A stretch of 39,507 bases of DNA from Bacteroidales bacterium (GCA_014860585.1 JACZJL010000005.1:1-39507); one strand, 5' to 3'. Shown: positions 1 to 8,080, numbered from the stretch's first letter. Made by a program: numbers and translations. Notes: a model not told the origin generated them from the letters alone.

Positions 1-66
1 CGCAGTTGCATGCTTGGTGGGTGTTTGATTCGATTCACGGGGTGAATCAGACAATTTAGCGATTAC
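1..66 (+). repeat. Right-end fragment of the dispersed stem-loop repeat (copy 0)
   Basis: The window opens inside the right end of a dispersed non-coding repeat. The box ATTCACGGGGTGAAT is at 33-47, preceded by the GGTGGGTGTTTGATTCG segment and followed by CAATTTAGCGAT. The same order occurs at 440-490, so two copies lie about 425 bp apart in the same orientation. The left part of this copy is outside the window. Confidence 0.75.
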
Positions 67-159
67 CTTCCCCCAACTCGGGATACCATTGCATGACTGG
101 CAGAAACAGATTTGCCTCAGGCTGGAGCTTAAGCGCAATGCCGGGAAAATTGTCTTTCC

Positions 160-515
160 AAAACCTTGATGCAAAGATCAATAAGGTAATAAGGTTTTGT
201 TTTTCAATTGAATACATCCTGTCTACTAAGGTTGGGTTTTTGGATAAGGTTTTCCTTCTCCGGAAAATCAACCTTCAAATGATGAAAACCTTATTTTCCT
301 TCTCCAACCTTAGTAGAATTGAGTAACCATCGGGAAATCAACCTTATTCACCTTATTTCCAGGGTTAAATACTGAGAATTTTCTAATGAAGAGCATTCAC
401 CCCGTGAATGGCTTGCAAAGCCCACCGCAGTTGAAATTTTGGTGGGTGTTTGATTCGATTCTCGGGGTGAATCAGGCAATTTAGCGATCACATCGCTTTG
501 AGCGATACAATCGCA
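160..515 (+). repeat. Dispersed stem-loop repeat, copy 1
   Basis: This non-coding unit is built of nested inverted repeats. An AAAACCTT/AAGGTTTT pair lies at 160-167 and 191-198. TACTAAGGTTGG (224-235) pairs with CCAACCTTAGTA (304-315) around an inner ATAAGGTTTT/AAAACCTTAT pair. ATTCACCCCGTGAAT (395-409) pairs with ATTCTCGGGGTGAAT (458-472, one mismatch), with CCCACC/GGTGGG inside. Small GCGAT/ATCGC palindromes follow to about 515. The first 49 bases are identical to copy 2 (6711-6759). The similarity to copy 3 extends further upstream (111-132 resembles 8814-8835). The short ORFs here are not conserved between copies and are not called. From 516 to the IS at 696 I see no gene. Confidence 0.85.
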
Positions 516-695
516 TAGCTGAACTCAAACCTGAACCGAGCGCTTGCCAACCCTCCGGGAGTCATCCGGGAACTATTTTTAAATCACAGTTAACCAACTA
601 CATAGCATGGATTTTCTTTCTGATTAATTCTCCTTTTTTTGTAAACGTTGTCAGGGGAGTAATTTTAATTTATTGATTTTTAACAAAAAAAATCA

Positions 696-722
696 GGTTA
701 TTTCTTTTTTTGAGGTGCTAAG
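696..722 (+). repeat. Left terminal inverted repeat of the ISL3 element
   Basis: Twenty-seven bases starting GGTTATTTC and ending GGTGCTAAG. They are the exact reverse complement of 2156-2182. The target duplication AAAAATCA abuts at 688-695. Confidence 0.95.
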
Positions 723-758
723 CGTATCTTTGCTTTATAAAAAAAAGCAAAAGATGCC

Positions 759-1151
759 ATGAAACGTAAATTAAAAGCAGAGCCAAATCCGTTAGAGATT
801 TTAGATCAGCTTTCCAAGATGTTGATCTCGGCGCACATTTTAAAGGACTTTCAAATGGAAGGAGTAAATGAGTTGAAAGACTCCTGGCAGATCGTACTTA
901 GAGAAAAGCCTGATCGAATTCCTGAAGAGCTCAAGGGACTTCCAGAAGAAGAAGTTGTGTTTGATGGGAACTGTAATCCGATAGAGGTGCTCAGCCATTC
1001 CTTTGTACTCAAGCCGGTTTACCTGCTGATTTATCGAAGACGGTGGAAGCGAAGTAACACCGACAAACACTTCAGCAATCAATATGATTTTCAGATGAAA
1101 GGATTGAAAATTGTTCCCGAACTGGGTATTTTTTTAAAAGAAGAAAATTGA
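759..1151 (+). CDS. Transposase N-terminal region (ISAon1-type orfA)
   Basis: This 130-residue ORF lies just inside the left end of the IS. It resembles the separately encoded N-terminal region of ISAon1-type ISL3 transposases. The recognisable part is the C-terminal half: a basic YRRRW motif, then a segment ending FLKEEN, which in this family precedes the DDE ORF. The expected role is binding the terminal inverted repeats. The ORF ends in TGA at 1149-1151, and orfB is open from 1138 in the +1 frame, so the two parts overlap by about 14 bases. They may be joined by frameshifting or made as two translationally coupled proteins. The family assignment comes from motif memory and from the orfB neighbour. 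Confidence 0.8.
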   Translation: MKRKLKAEPNPLEILDQLSKMLISAHILKDFQMEGVNELKDSWQIVLREKPDRIPEELKGLPEEEVVFDGNCNPIEVLSHSFVLKPVYLLIYRRRWKRSNTDKHFSNQYDFQMKGLKIVPELGIFLKEEN

Positions 1152-2160
1152 AGATCACCCTGTAAACATCAGCACCATTGCCCGGGTTTGGGACATAAAA
1201 CCCAAGACGCTTTACGGATGGTATCGCAACCACCTGAGTGGATTTGACCAGGTGGTTACTGATGGCAGCTGGGGTTCATGCAAGATTGAGTCGGTTGATC
1301 AGCAAACCGGAGAGGTCACTCAAAAACCGGTTTACATTGTCAAGGCAGAAAACGTAGGCCAGGTGATGGCCATAGACGATAAGCAGATCGGAAGAGATAT
1401 GTTCACCATCATGTCCAATCAACAAACCGGCAAGATAGCCCTGCTCGTTGAAAGTCTCAAGGTGGATGAACTCAAAGAGGCTGCTGCGCATTTGGGCACT
1501 GCCGTAGAAAAAGTAAAAACAATCAGCAGCGATATGAGCCCTTCATACCTGAGATTTAATCGTGACATTTTCACCAACAGTCAACAGGTGGTAGACAAGT
1601 TCCATGTCATCCGTCATGTGCTTGATGCCGTTCAGGCTGTGCGTATAAGAATAAAGAATAACCTTCTGGCAACACTGCCAAAGCGAAGAAAAACACAAAG
1701 TGCAATCTCCCAAACCGACCATCAGGTGCTAAGCGATCTGGAACTGCTTAAACGAACTCAATACCTGCTTACACAAAATCAGAACAAATGGAATTATGAT
1801 CAACAAAGCCTGATGCAAGAACTTTTCACACGATTCCCCGAAATCAAAATAGCCTACATGATTAGTCAGGAATTTATCAAATGGTACAATAAATCCAATG
1901 GCCGATTACATCGTATTATCATCGAAACCAAACTCTTTGAATGGTATGAAAAAGTTGAAGAAAGCTATATCAAAGAACTCATCTCTGTGGCAAACCTGAT
2001 CGATCGCCATGAGGAACTAATCATCAACTATTTCCAAAAAGGAATAACCAATGCAAAAGCAGAAAGAATCAACGGTCAAATCCAACAATTCATCTCCCAA
2101 AACTATGGAATCAGAGACAAAGAATTCGTACTATACCGAATCTCTAAATACTTCTCTTAG
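1147..2160 (+). CDS. ISL3-family DDE transposase (orfB)
   Basis: This is the catalytic part of the transposase. Read from 1147, it begins IEDHPVNISTIARVW and then KTLYGWYRNHLSGF, a helix-turn-helix-like lead-in usual for this family. The catalytic acidic residues appear as AIDDKQIG, SSDMSPSY and NAKAERING, with VVDKFHVIRHVLDAVQ between the second and third. This matches the DDE_Tnp_ISL3 layout. The frame has no ATG near its beginning. The choices are an ATT at 1147 that overlaps the orfA stop (ATTGA), a GTG at 1252 that would remove the lead-in, or a +1 frameshift from orfA. I chose 1147 to keep the conserved lead-in. The TAG stop (2158-2160) is within the right inverted repeat. Confidence 0.88.
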   Translation: MEDHPVNISTIARVWDIKPKTLYGWYRNHLSGFDQVVTDGSWGSCKIESVDQQTGEVTQKPVYIVKAENVGQVMAIDDKQIGRDMFTIMSNQQTGKIALLVESLKVDELKEAAAHLGTAVEKVKTISSDMSPSYLRFNRDIFTNSQQVVDKFHVIRHVLDAVQAVRIRIKNNLLATLPKRRKTQSAISQTDHQVLSDLELLKRTQYLLTQNQNKWNYDQQSLMQELFTRFPEIKIAYMISQEFIKWYNKSNGRLHRIIIETKLFEWYEKVEESYIKELISVANLIDRHEELIINYFQKGITNAKAERINGQIQQFISQNYGIRDKEFVLYRISKYFS

Positions 2161-2182
2161 CACCTCAAAAAAAGAAATAACC
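2156..2182 (-). repeat. Right terminal inverted repeat of the ISL3 element
   Basis: It is the exact 27-base reverse complement of the left end. The orfB stop codon lies inside it, and the second copy of the target duplication AAAAATCA follows at 2183-2190. Confidence 0.95.
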
Positions 2183-2326
2183 AAAAATCACCAGTCACAT
2201 GAATTTACCGTTATGTTTGCTATCTTAAACGATGATTCGCAATTCTTAAAAAAATGGATTCAATTTACAGTATTTCAAATCTACAGTTCATCTGGTACAT
2301 ATTCGGGGTAATTACAAACAGTTAAA

Positions 2327-2360
2327 CCTGGTTTTTTCAGGTAAAACCGTTTTTTTTTAT
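2327..2360 (+). terminator. Possible intrinsic terminator
   Basis: CCTG/CAGG and GGTTTT/AAAACC arms (2330-2335 and 2343-2348) precede a run of T from 2350. It sits between the IS and the gene at 2448, so it could end read-through from the IS or from older upstream transcription. The stem is AT-rich and weak. Confidence 0.35.
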
Positions 2361-2447
2361 CCAATCTCCCACTTTTTACTGGCTATAGAAAAGATATTCA
2401 ATTTGATATTGGAGTTGCTAAATTATTAATTACCAAATTTTTATCCT

Positions 2448-3944
2448 ATGAAAATTAAAAAATGTACACTGTTGATGGTGTTTGTGACTTCGTTTTTAAT
2501 GGTTTCAGCGCAGGGGGTAAGCGTTGAGCCGAATACAAACATTAAGGTACTTGCGGGTACCACACTGAAGGTTGCAGGTGGCGACCTGCTTTTAAAATCG
2601 GATGCCACCGGCGATGCAACGGTAATTGCCTTTGGCTCGGTGACCCATGGCGCCGGCGGCAAAGCCATTGTGCAACGGTACATGCCCGGCGATGCAAATG
2701 CCTGGCACATGATCAGCGCACCGGTAAACGCCATGGCCATTACAGCCAGCGACTGGGCGCCTGATACCGATGAAGACCTCTACCTCTGGTACGAGCCATC
2801 ACCGGGAATCTGGGTAAACTTTAAAAACCAATCTTCGGGCAACAGCGGCGATCTGCCCTATTTTGATGTGGCAAATGGCGGCAATAATTTTAACACAGGG
2901 CAAGGCTACATTGCCAACTACCACACCGCCGACCTCACCAAAAATTTCGAGAGCAGCGGGCTGAACACCGGCGACATCGACATCACCCTGAACAAAAGCG
3001 GGATTAAAAGCTGGGATTGGAGCGCAGGCCTGAACCTGATCGGAAATCCTTATGCCTCAGGACTTGACTGGAGTGAAGTAGTCAAAGAAGGTATTGTCAG
3101 CGAAGTGTGGGCACAGGTTTATAATGCCAACAAAGACGGCGGTGCAGGCTACGAGCCCGTAAACGGACCCATCGCCTCCGGGCAGGGCTTCTTCGTTCAG
3201 GCGGTTAACAATGAAGGGGTGCTGGCGTTACAGCCCTCACAGCAGGTGCATGCCACTACCCAAAATTTCATGAAACAGGGAGAAGATAAATTGATATTGC
3301 GTCTGGCAGGGGGAGCATACTTTGACGAAACAACGATTTTGCTCAACGAAGCCTCGGCGCCGGAACATGATTTTTTTGATGCTTCCAAATATTTCAGTTT
3401 CGACCCGCAGGTACCGCAGCTTTATTCACTGGCCACCGATGGCTGGAATCTGGCAATCAACTCGATGGATGCCATATCGGAAGCCACGGTTGTTCCGCTC
3501 TCCATAAAAGTGGAGGGAAGCAGCATCATGTCTGTTCAACTCACCGAAACAGAAGGCACATTTGAGGGGCAGGAAATCATCTTGCACGATGTCCTCACCA
3601 ATACGCTGCACAAACTCAGTGAAGAGCCCACCTACAACTTCATGGCAAATGCCGGTGACAACCCCGACCGCTTTTTGTTGAAGTTTGGGTCGGTGGGCAT
3701 TGAAGATTTGTCCGGCAATGATGAGCTAAACGCCTGGATGCTATACAACCTGCTCTACATCCTCAATCCCGATACTCCCAAAGCAACGGTTGAGCTTTAC
3801 AACCTCCAGGGGCAGGTGATTGTGCGCAAAGTGATCGGGCAGGGACTGCAAAGCATCCCTGTAAAGGTTGCCACCGGAATTTACATGGTGGTGATGCGGA
3901 CTAACCACACGGTGGCCATGCGGAAATTATTTATTCAACAATAA
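2448..3944 (+). CDS. T9SS type A sorting domain surface protein
   Basis: This 498-residue secreted protein has a Sec signal peptide (about residues 1-21, cleavage after VSAQ). A long beta-rich body follows, without a catalytic motif I can name, including the recurring Bacteroidota phrases WHMISAPV and LNLIGNPYASGLDW. The last 80 or so residues form a type A T9SS C-terminal domain: NPDTPKATVELYNLQGQ, then GIYMVVMRTN, then MRKLFIQQ. It would be exported through the outer membrane by T9SS and the C-terminal domain removed on the surface. It is the first gene of a four-gene plus-strand group, with the next start 16 bp after its stop. The body may be a beta-helix or beta-sandwich adhesin; its function is unknown. 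Confidence 0.85.
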   Translation: MKIKKCTLLMVFVTSFLMVSAQGVSVEPNTNIKVLAGTTLKVAGGDLLLKSDATGDATVIAFGSVTHGAGGKAIVQRYMPGDANAWHMISAPVNAMAITASDWAPDTDEDLYLWYEPSPGIWVNFKNQSSGNSGDLPYFDVANGGNNFNTGQGYIANYHTADLTKNFESSGLNTGDIDITLNKSGIKSWDWSAGLNLIGNPYASGLDWSEVVKEGIVSEVWAQVYNANKDGGAGYEPVNGPIASGQGFFVQAVNNEGVLALQPSQQVHATTQNFMKQGEDKLILRLAGGAYFDETTILLNEASAPEHDFFDASKYFSFDPQVPQLYSLATDGWNLAINSMDAISEATVVPLSIKVEGSSIMSVQLTETEGTFEGQEIILHDVLTNTLHKLSEEPTYNFMANAGDNPDRFLLKFGSVGIEDLSGNDELNAWMLYNLLYILNPDTPKATVELYNLQGQVIVRKVIGQGLQSIPVKVATGIYMVVMRTNHTVAMRKLFIQQ

Positions 3945-3960
3945 CCAAAAAAGAAATAGG

Positions 3961-4203
3961 ATGAAAACAATACTAAAATTTGTCACGATAGCTGTGTTCT
4001 TCATGATGTTACATTGCGGATTGGATGCCTTTGGGCAGAATCCGCCACCACCGCCCCCGGGTGGCGGTGGCGCAGGTGGCGCCGGCAATGTGCCCGGCGG
4101 CGGTACACCAATAGGGAGTGGTATAACCATTATGTTACTCCTGGGTGCAGCATACGGAAGCAACAAACTTTTACAATTAAACAAAAATGAAAACAACAAT
4201 TAA
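3961..4203 (+). CDS. Small Pro/Gly-rich secreted protein with C-terminal membrane tail (PID-CTERM-like)
   Basis: This 80-residue protein has a signal peptide (about residues 1-26, ending DAFGQ), a PPPPPP plus GGGG linker, the motif GTPIGSG, a hydrophobic segment ITIMLLLGAAYGS, and a short tail with one basic residue pair region (NKLLQLNKN). This tripartite C-terminus (PI-x motif, transmembrane helix, polar end) resembles the short PID-CTERM sorting proteins of Bacteroidota, with G where the name-giving D would be. It therefore probably sits in an envelope membrane. It lies 16 bp after the T9SS protein and 34 bp before the FISUMP gene, so co-transcription is likely. The family name is tentative; the architecture is directly visible. 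Confidence 0.7.
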   Translation: MKTILKFVTIAVFFMMLHCGLDAFGQNPPPPPPGGGGAGGAGNVPGGGTPIGSGITIMLLLGAAYGSNKLLQLNKNENNN

Positions 4204-4237
4204 TATTCAAGTAATCACAAATAAAAATTTTGACAAA

Positions 4238-4390
4238 ATGAAAAATTTCAAACTTTTATTCTTAGCGCTAACTATGTTAGCAAGCTACACCCTAACAGCA
4301 CAAGTAGCGATCACCACCGATGGCAGCGATCCCGATGGTTCGGCCATGCTGGATGTAAAAAGTACAGATAAGGGAATGCTGCCCCCGCGT
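4238..4390 (+). repeat. Duplicated 5' gene segment (pairs with 5569-5721)
   Basis: The first 50 codons or so of the two FISUMP genes are closely similar at the DNA level, including an exact 19-base block ATCACCACCGATGGCAGCG followed by ATCCCGATGG. Further downstream the genes diverge, because the Ig-like insert is present in only one. This points to tandem duplication or local gene conversion of the export and N-terminal module. Confidence 0.7.
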
Positions 4391-5491
4391 ATGACTGAAG
4401 CCCAGCGCGATGCTATCGAAAGTCCGGCCACAGGTTTAATGATTTACAACACCACCACCAATTCGCTTGATTTTTTTAACACTGTAAAATGGATTTCAAT
4501 TACCGAAACCGGTATTGTAGCACAAAACCTGCCGCCCGTAGCTTCTAATGTAAGCTTTAGCGGAACTTTAGAAGTAGGCGAAACCCTCACCGGCGACTAT
4601 ACCTACAGCGATGAAGAAGATGATTTGGAAGGTACAAGCACCTTCAAATGGTACCGTGCAGATGATATATCGGGGACAAACCAGGTGGAAATTGGTGGTG
4701 CCAACGCACTCACTTACCAGCCTGTTACAGCCGATGCTGAAAAATATATTTCATTCACTGTAATCCCTGTAGCTCAAACTGGAGAAACAACAGGTGAAGC
4801 TGTAATATCAAATTACCAGGGCGGGGTTTTCGCTTGTGGTATAAGCCAAATAACCGACATTGATGAAAATGACTACAATACATTGCAAATAGGCACCCAA
4901 TGCTGGATGAAGGAAAACCTGAATGTGGGTGTAATGATTCATTCCACAACCGGTGGTACAAACAGCGATGGTAAACAAACAGATAACAGCACCTTAGAAA
5001 AGTACTGCTATTCTAACAATACTACAAACTGCAATACTTATGGTGGCCTTTACCAGTGGAATGAAATGATGCAATATGTTAATATAGAGGGTGCACAGGG
5101 AATATGCCCAGAGGGTTGGCATATTCCAACTGATGGAGAATGGACAGATTTGACAACCTATGTAAGTAACCAGGCGGAGTATTTATGTAATGATAATACT
5201 TCATACATTGCTAAAGCATTGTCAGTTGATTTATATTGGTTTAACTCGTCGATAACATGTGCAGTCGGTAATAATATTACTGCAAACAATGCATCCGGCT
5301 TTACGGCTATGCCTAGCGGTTATTTCCAAGGTAGCTTCAATCAGATCAATGCAAGGTCTGATATGTGGTCATCAACTGGGACAACCACTGACGCCTATGG
5401 TCGTACACTTGCATATAACCTTGACAGCCCACAAAAATACACCCACTCGAAAAGTATAGGGTTGTCTGTTCGGTGTTTAAAGGATAATTAA
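4238..5491 (+). CDS. Secreted FISUMP-domain protein with Ig-like insert
   Basis: The likely start is 4238 (MKNFKLLF..., signal peptide ending LTAQ), because the paralogue at 5569 begins in the same way. An in-frame ATG at 4187 would add 17 residues before the signal peptide and overlap the previous gene. The mature N-terminus is the common Bacteroidota module SAMLDVKSTDKGMLPPRM, about 75 residues. Next comes an Ig-like segment (roughly PPVASNVSFSGTLEVGETL to the FKWYRADD strand), then a C-terminal FISUMP domain (Fibrobacter succinogenes major paralogous domain) with GTQCWMKENLN, YGGLYQWNEMM and GICPEGWHIPTDGEW and ending SVRCLKDN. No T9SS C-terminal domain is seen. It is probably extracellular; the function of the domain is unknown. 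Confidence 0.88.
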   Translation: MKNFKLLFLALTMLASYTLTAQVAITTDGSDPDGSAMLDVKSTDKGMLPPRMTEAQRDAIESPATGLMIYNTTTNSLDFFNTVKWISITETGIVAQNLPPVASNVSFSGTLEVGETLTGDYTYSDEEDDLEGTSTFKWYRADDISGTNQVEIGGANALTYQPVTADAEKYISFTVIPVAQTGETTGEAVISNYQGGVFACGISQITDIDENDYNTLQIGTQCWMKENLNVGVMIHSTTGGTNSDGKQTDNSTLEKYCYSNNTTNCNTYGGLYQWNEMMQYVNIEGAQGICPEGWHIPTDGEWTDLTTYVSNQAEYLCNDNTSYIAKALSVDLYWFNSSITCAVGNNITANNASGFTAMPSGYFQGSFNQINARSDMWSSTGTTTDAYGRTLAYNLDSPQKYTHSKSIGLSVRCLKDN

Positions 5492-5568
5492 CCTTTTTCT
5501 ACTTTTTTTCCACGCAAGTCGGTTGGATATTTTTTAAATCAAATTTAAATATTTAGGAATCAGACAAA

Positions 5569-6561
5569 ATGAAAACATTCAAACTATTATTCTTAGCAGT
5601 AGCCATGTTAGCAAGCTACACTTTAACGGCCCAGGTAGCCATCACCACCGATGGCAGCGATCCCGATGGCTCAGCCATGCTCGATGTGAAAAGTACCGAC
5701 AAGGGGTTTTTGCCGCCACGGATGACGCAGGCACAGATAGAAGCTATTGCCACACCAGCCAATGGCCTGATTGTTTTTAATACAACCGACGAAAAACTCT
5801 ATGTTTTTATGGAATCGGAAAATGTCTGGAAAGAGATCAATTATGGTACAGGAACGATATCACCGCCATTTGCATGTGGGCAAAACCTCATTGATCCACG
5901 CGACAGCAAAAGCTACACAACCGTATTAATTGGCACACAATGCTGGATGGCGCAAAACCTGAATATTGGATTGAGGATAAATGTTAGTGTTGAGCAATCG
6001 CAAAACACACCGGCAGAAATAATCGAAAAGTACTGTTACGGCGACAATGAAAGCAACTGCGATACCTACGGGGGGCTGTACCAATGGGCAGAGATGGTAC
6101 AATACCTGAATGGCGCCACAAACGGTATAAGCTGGGATCCGGTACCAACAGGAAATGTGCAGGGAATTTGTCCCGCAGGCTGGCACTTACCCACCGATGC
6201 CGAGTGGACAGCCTTAACCACCTATGTGAGCAGCCAGTCCGGATATTTATGCAACAGCAATACAAGCTTTATAGCCAAAGCCCTGGCTGCCACTACCATT
6301 TGGAACAGTTCATCAAACACCTGCGCGGTGGGCAACAACCTTTCAGCTAATAATGCTACCGGTTTTACAGGTCTTCCGGGCGGCTTACGCGTCACCAATG
6401 GAACGTTCAACAACCTTGGCATCACCGGCTACTTCTGGAGTTCCTCCGATGGCTCGTCGACGGAAGCCTGGGACCGGTCCCTGGGCTATAGCAGCGCCCT
6501 CGTCTTCCGAAACAGCTACGGTAAGGGTTATGGTTTCAGTGTTCGTTGTTTGAGGGATTAA
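5569..6561 (+). CDS. Secreted FISUMP-domain protein
   Basis: This 330-residue paralogue of the preceding gene starts 77 bp after it. The signal peptide (MKTFKLLFLA..., ending LTAQ) and the SAMLDVKSTDKGFLPPRM module are almost the same as in the first copy. The Ig-like segment is absent, so the N-terminal module runs directly into the FISUMP domain through a short Gly/Ser/Pro linker. The domain shows GTQCWMAQNLN, CYGDNESNCDTYGGLYQW, GICPAGWHLPTDAEW and a final SVRCLRD. The conserved cysteines suggest a disulfide-stabilised, C-type-lectin-like fold, which is an inference. A hairpin with a T-run follows at 6588. Confidence 0.88.
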   Translation: MKTFKLLFLAVAMLASYTLTAQVAITTDGSDPDGSAMLDVKSTDKGFLPPRMTQAQIEAIATPANGLIVFNTTDEKLYVFMESENVWKEINYGTGTISPPFACGQNLIDPRDSKSYTTVLIGTQCWMAQNLNIGLRINVSVEQSQNTPAEIIEKYCYGDNESNCDTYGGLYQWAEMVQYLNGATNGISWDPVPTGNVQGICPAGWHLPTDAEWTALTTYVSSQSGYLCNSNTSFIAKALAATTIWNSSSNTCAVGNNLSANNATGFTGLPGGLRVTNGTFNNLGITGYFWSSSDGSSTEAWDRSLGYSSALVFRNSYGKGYGFSVRCLRD

Positions 6562-6587
6562 TTGACTATTTGACTATTTTATTATTT

Positions 6588-6611
6588 GCCGCGAAGCGGC
6601 CGAAATTTTTT
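6588..6611 (+). terminator. Intrinsic terminator after the FISUMP genes
   Basis: GCCGC (6588-6592), GAA loop, GCGGC (6596-6600), then CGAAATTTTTT. It is a short GC-rich stem followed by a T-run, 26 bp after the stop codon at 6561. Confidence 0.65.
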
Positions 6612-6671
6612 GAATGAAAAACAGGAAACGTTGGGGCGCCCGGAATGTGGTTGGTTTTTTCACTTTACAAA

Positions 6672-6697
6672 CTGTCAGGAGCTGCACACACTGACAG
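6672..6697. other. CTGTCAG/CTGACAG hairpin
   Basis: A seven-base perfect inverted repeat, CTGTCAG (6672-6678) and CTGACAG (6691-6697), precedes repeat copy 2. It resembles the stem of the gap terminator (24617-24647) and the hairpin at 34989-35021. There is no T-run, so its role is unclear. Confidence 0.45.
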
Positions 6698-6710
6698 GTT
6701 ATTGGATTCT

Positions 6711-7016
6711 AAAACCTTGATGCAAAGATCAATAAGGTAATAAGGTTTTGTTTTTCAATAGAATATATCCTCTCTACTAAGGTTAGGTTTTAGGATAAGG
6801 TTTTCCTTCTCCGAAAAATCAACCTTCAAAATTGAAAACCTTATTTTCCTTCTCCAACCTTAGCAACCATCGGGCATTCCAACCTTATTAGAAGAGCATT
6901 CACCCCGCGAATGGCTTGTAAATTCCACCGAAGTTGCAGTTTTGGAGGGTATTTGACTCGATTCACGTGGTGAATTGGATACTATTGTAAAAGTCGCATT
7001 GAGTAATACTATCGCT
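6711..7016 (+). repeat. Dispersed stem-loop repeat, copy 2
   Basis: Its first 49 bases are identical to copy 1. CTAAGGTT (6777-6784) pairs with AACCTTAG (6856-6863). The terminal boxes ATTCACCCCGCGAAT (6898-6912) and ATTCACGTGGTGAAT (6961-6975) pair with two mismatches. The unit is shorter than copy 1 because the segment between the AACCTTATT box and the GAGCATTCAC box is reduced. The remainder of 6562-7147 holds no gene that I can support. Confidence 0.85.
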
Positions 7017-7147
7017 AATCCGGTAGGCAGAACCTTCTGAAACAGATTCGTTCAGGCTCCTTAGCCAAAGGCTGTTGAGGACAACATTTCAGCTTAAATC
7101 CTGTCTTTTAAGGCAATCCTTGTTTTGAACCGGTTGATCAAAACTAT

Positions 7148-8080
7148 TTAATGGAAACCTAATACAGCGAGGCGTGTTCCCAGCAGTTTGTGGTACTTCA
7201 CTTTCATTTCATCTGACAGGAAACTGATATCAATCAATTCCTTCCATTTTGGCGCAGCTGAGGAGACTGACCCAAGGACTAGGTCGATACTTTTCGAAGT
7301 CAGCCCACATCTTACTTTACCAAAATAGTCGATCAGAATACTGCGGGTCAGGCGTTTCTTTTTCCCTTGCACCGGTAAAGCAATTTCTTCGCCCTGTTTC
7401 TTAAATTCAATGGTTGTATTGACCAGATCGTAACATGGCGAGAGCGTTACCTTCCCCTCCCGTGTAATGATAGAGAAATTCTTCAGGTGCATATCTTCGT
7501 TGCCGACCAGGAAATTGAAGACCGTAAGTTTAAAAAGTGTCAACTTCTCGATTGCCGGGAAGGTGCAGAAATCATCAATGATAGTCACAACTTTTTCCAT
7601 ATTATAGTCATACTTGGTTTCCCGGCTCATACCAGCCAACTGTGCAAAATCTTCAACAGGGACTTTATCGCTCTGCCCTCTTCTGTCGAATCGCTTGATA
7701 AAATAAGTCAACGAATGATCTTTTGACCAGATTAACCCATGTATTGGAACATCCAGGCCGGTTGCAGCGGCAAGTCTCATCGTCAGGTCTTCATTCTGTG
7801 GCATTTCGGGATAAAGATGATGCTGGGGTTTGAGAATGTATTTCCCCCTGGTGTCCACAATGTCAAATTTTCCGACTTTAATGTTCAATATAGCGCTCAA
7901 CTTGGGCTGTACTCCCTGAAGGGACATCTTTGAGGCACGGTTAAATGCCTCTATTCTCTGCTCTTCAGCAGTGTACTCAAGTTCTCTCAGCGCCTTCAAT
8001 CCGGGTGACAGAAGCCTGAGTCCGGCCTCACTATACAAATCATCTCCACAGGGAGCATATGTGATCGGGCAAATGTTCAT
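7148..8080 (-). CDS. hipT: HipT-like HipA-family Ser/Thr kinase toxin (C-terminal HipA domain)
   Basis: This 310-residue protein corresponds to HipA without its N-terminal subdomain. Visible kinase features are the Gly-rich loop MSLQGVQPKLS (residues 52-62), the ATP-binding lysine in YILKP (Lys84), the catalytic loop GNEDMHLKN (Asp196 and Asn201) and the metal-binding aspartate in CYDLVN (Asp218). The spacing matches Asp309/Asn314/Asp332 of E. coli HipA. HipA kinases phosphorylate glutamyl- or tryptophanyl-tRNA synthetase and stop growth. The ATG overlaps the stop of the hipS-like gene (ATGA), and the order hipB-hipS-hipT matches three-part HipBST systems. Ser53 is in place of the first autophosphorylated serine of the HipT loop; the second position is Gln55. 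Its substrate cannot be read from the sequence. Confidence 0.9.
   Translation of the reverse strand: MNICPITYAPCGDDLYSEAGLRLLSPGLKALRELEYTAEEQRIEAFNRASKMSLQGVQPKLSAILNIKVGKFDIVDTRGKYILKPQHHLYPEMPQNEDLTMRLAAATGLDVPIHGLIWSKDHSLTYFIKRFDRRGQSDKVPVEDFAQLAGMSRETKYDYNMEKVVTIIDDFCTFPAIEKLTLFKLTVFNFLVGNEDMHLKNFSIITREGKVTLSPCYDLVNTTIEFKKQGEEIALPVQGKKKRLTRSILIDYFGKVRCGLTSKSIDLVLGSVSSAAPKWKELIDISFLSDEMKVKYHKLLGTRLAVLGFH

Larger units (their letters stand above)
696..2182 (+). mobile_element. Intact ISL3-family (ISAon1-like) insertion sequence
   Basis: This is a 1,487 bp element bounded by perfect 27 bp terminal inverted repeats (696-722 and 2156-2182). It is flanked by an identical 8 bp direct repeat, AAAAATCA, at 688-695 and 2183-2190. 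Eight-base target duplications are typical of the ISL3 family. It carries two overlapping ORFs in different frames: an N-terminal DNA-binding part and a DDE transposase part whose stop codon lies inside the right inverted repeat. It landed in non-coding DNA between repeat copy 1 and the secreted-protein group at 2448, so no gene is visibly broken. Perfect ends and target duplication suggest a recent insertion. Confidence 0.95.

Noticed and set aside
93-326. Small ORF in the first repeat
   Set aside because: It lies within the non-coding stem-loop repeat, and the frame is not kept in copies 2 and 3.
2051-2311. 86-residue ORF across the right end of the IS
   Set aside because: It overlaps the transposase C-terminus in another frame, crosses the inverted repeat and has low-complexity composition.
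5984-6265. 93-residue minus-strand ORF inside the second FISUMP gene
   Set aside because: It is a shadow of the conserved FISUMP frame on the other strand.
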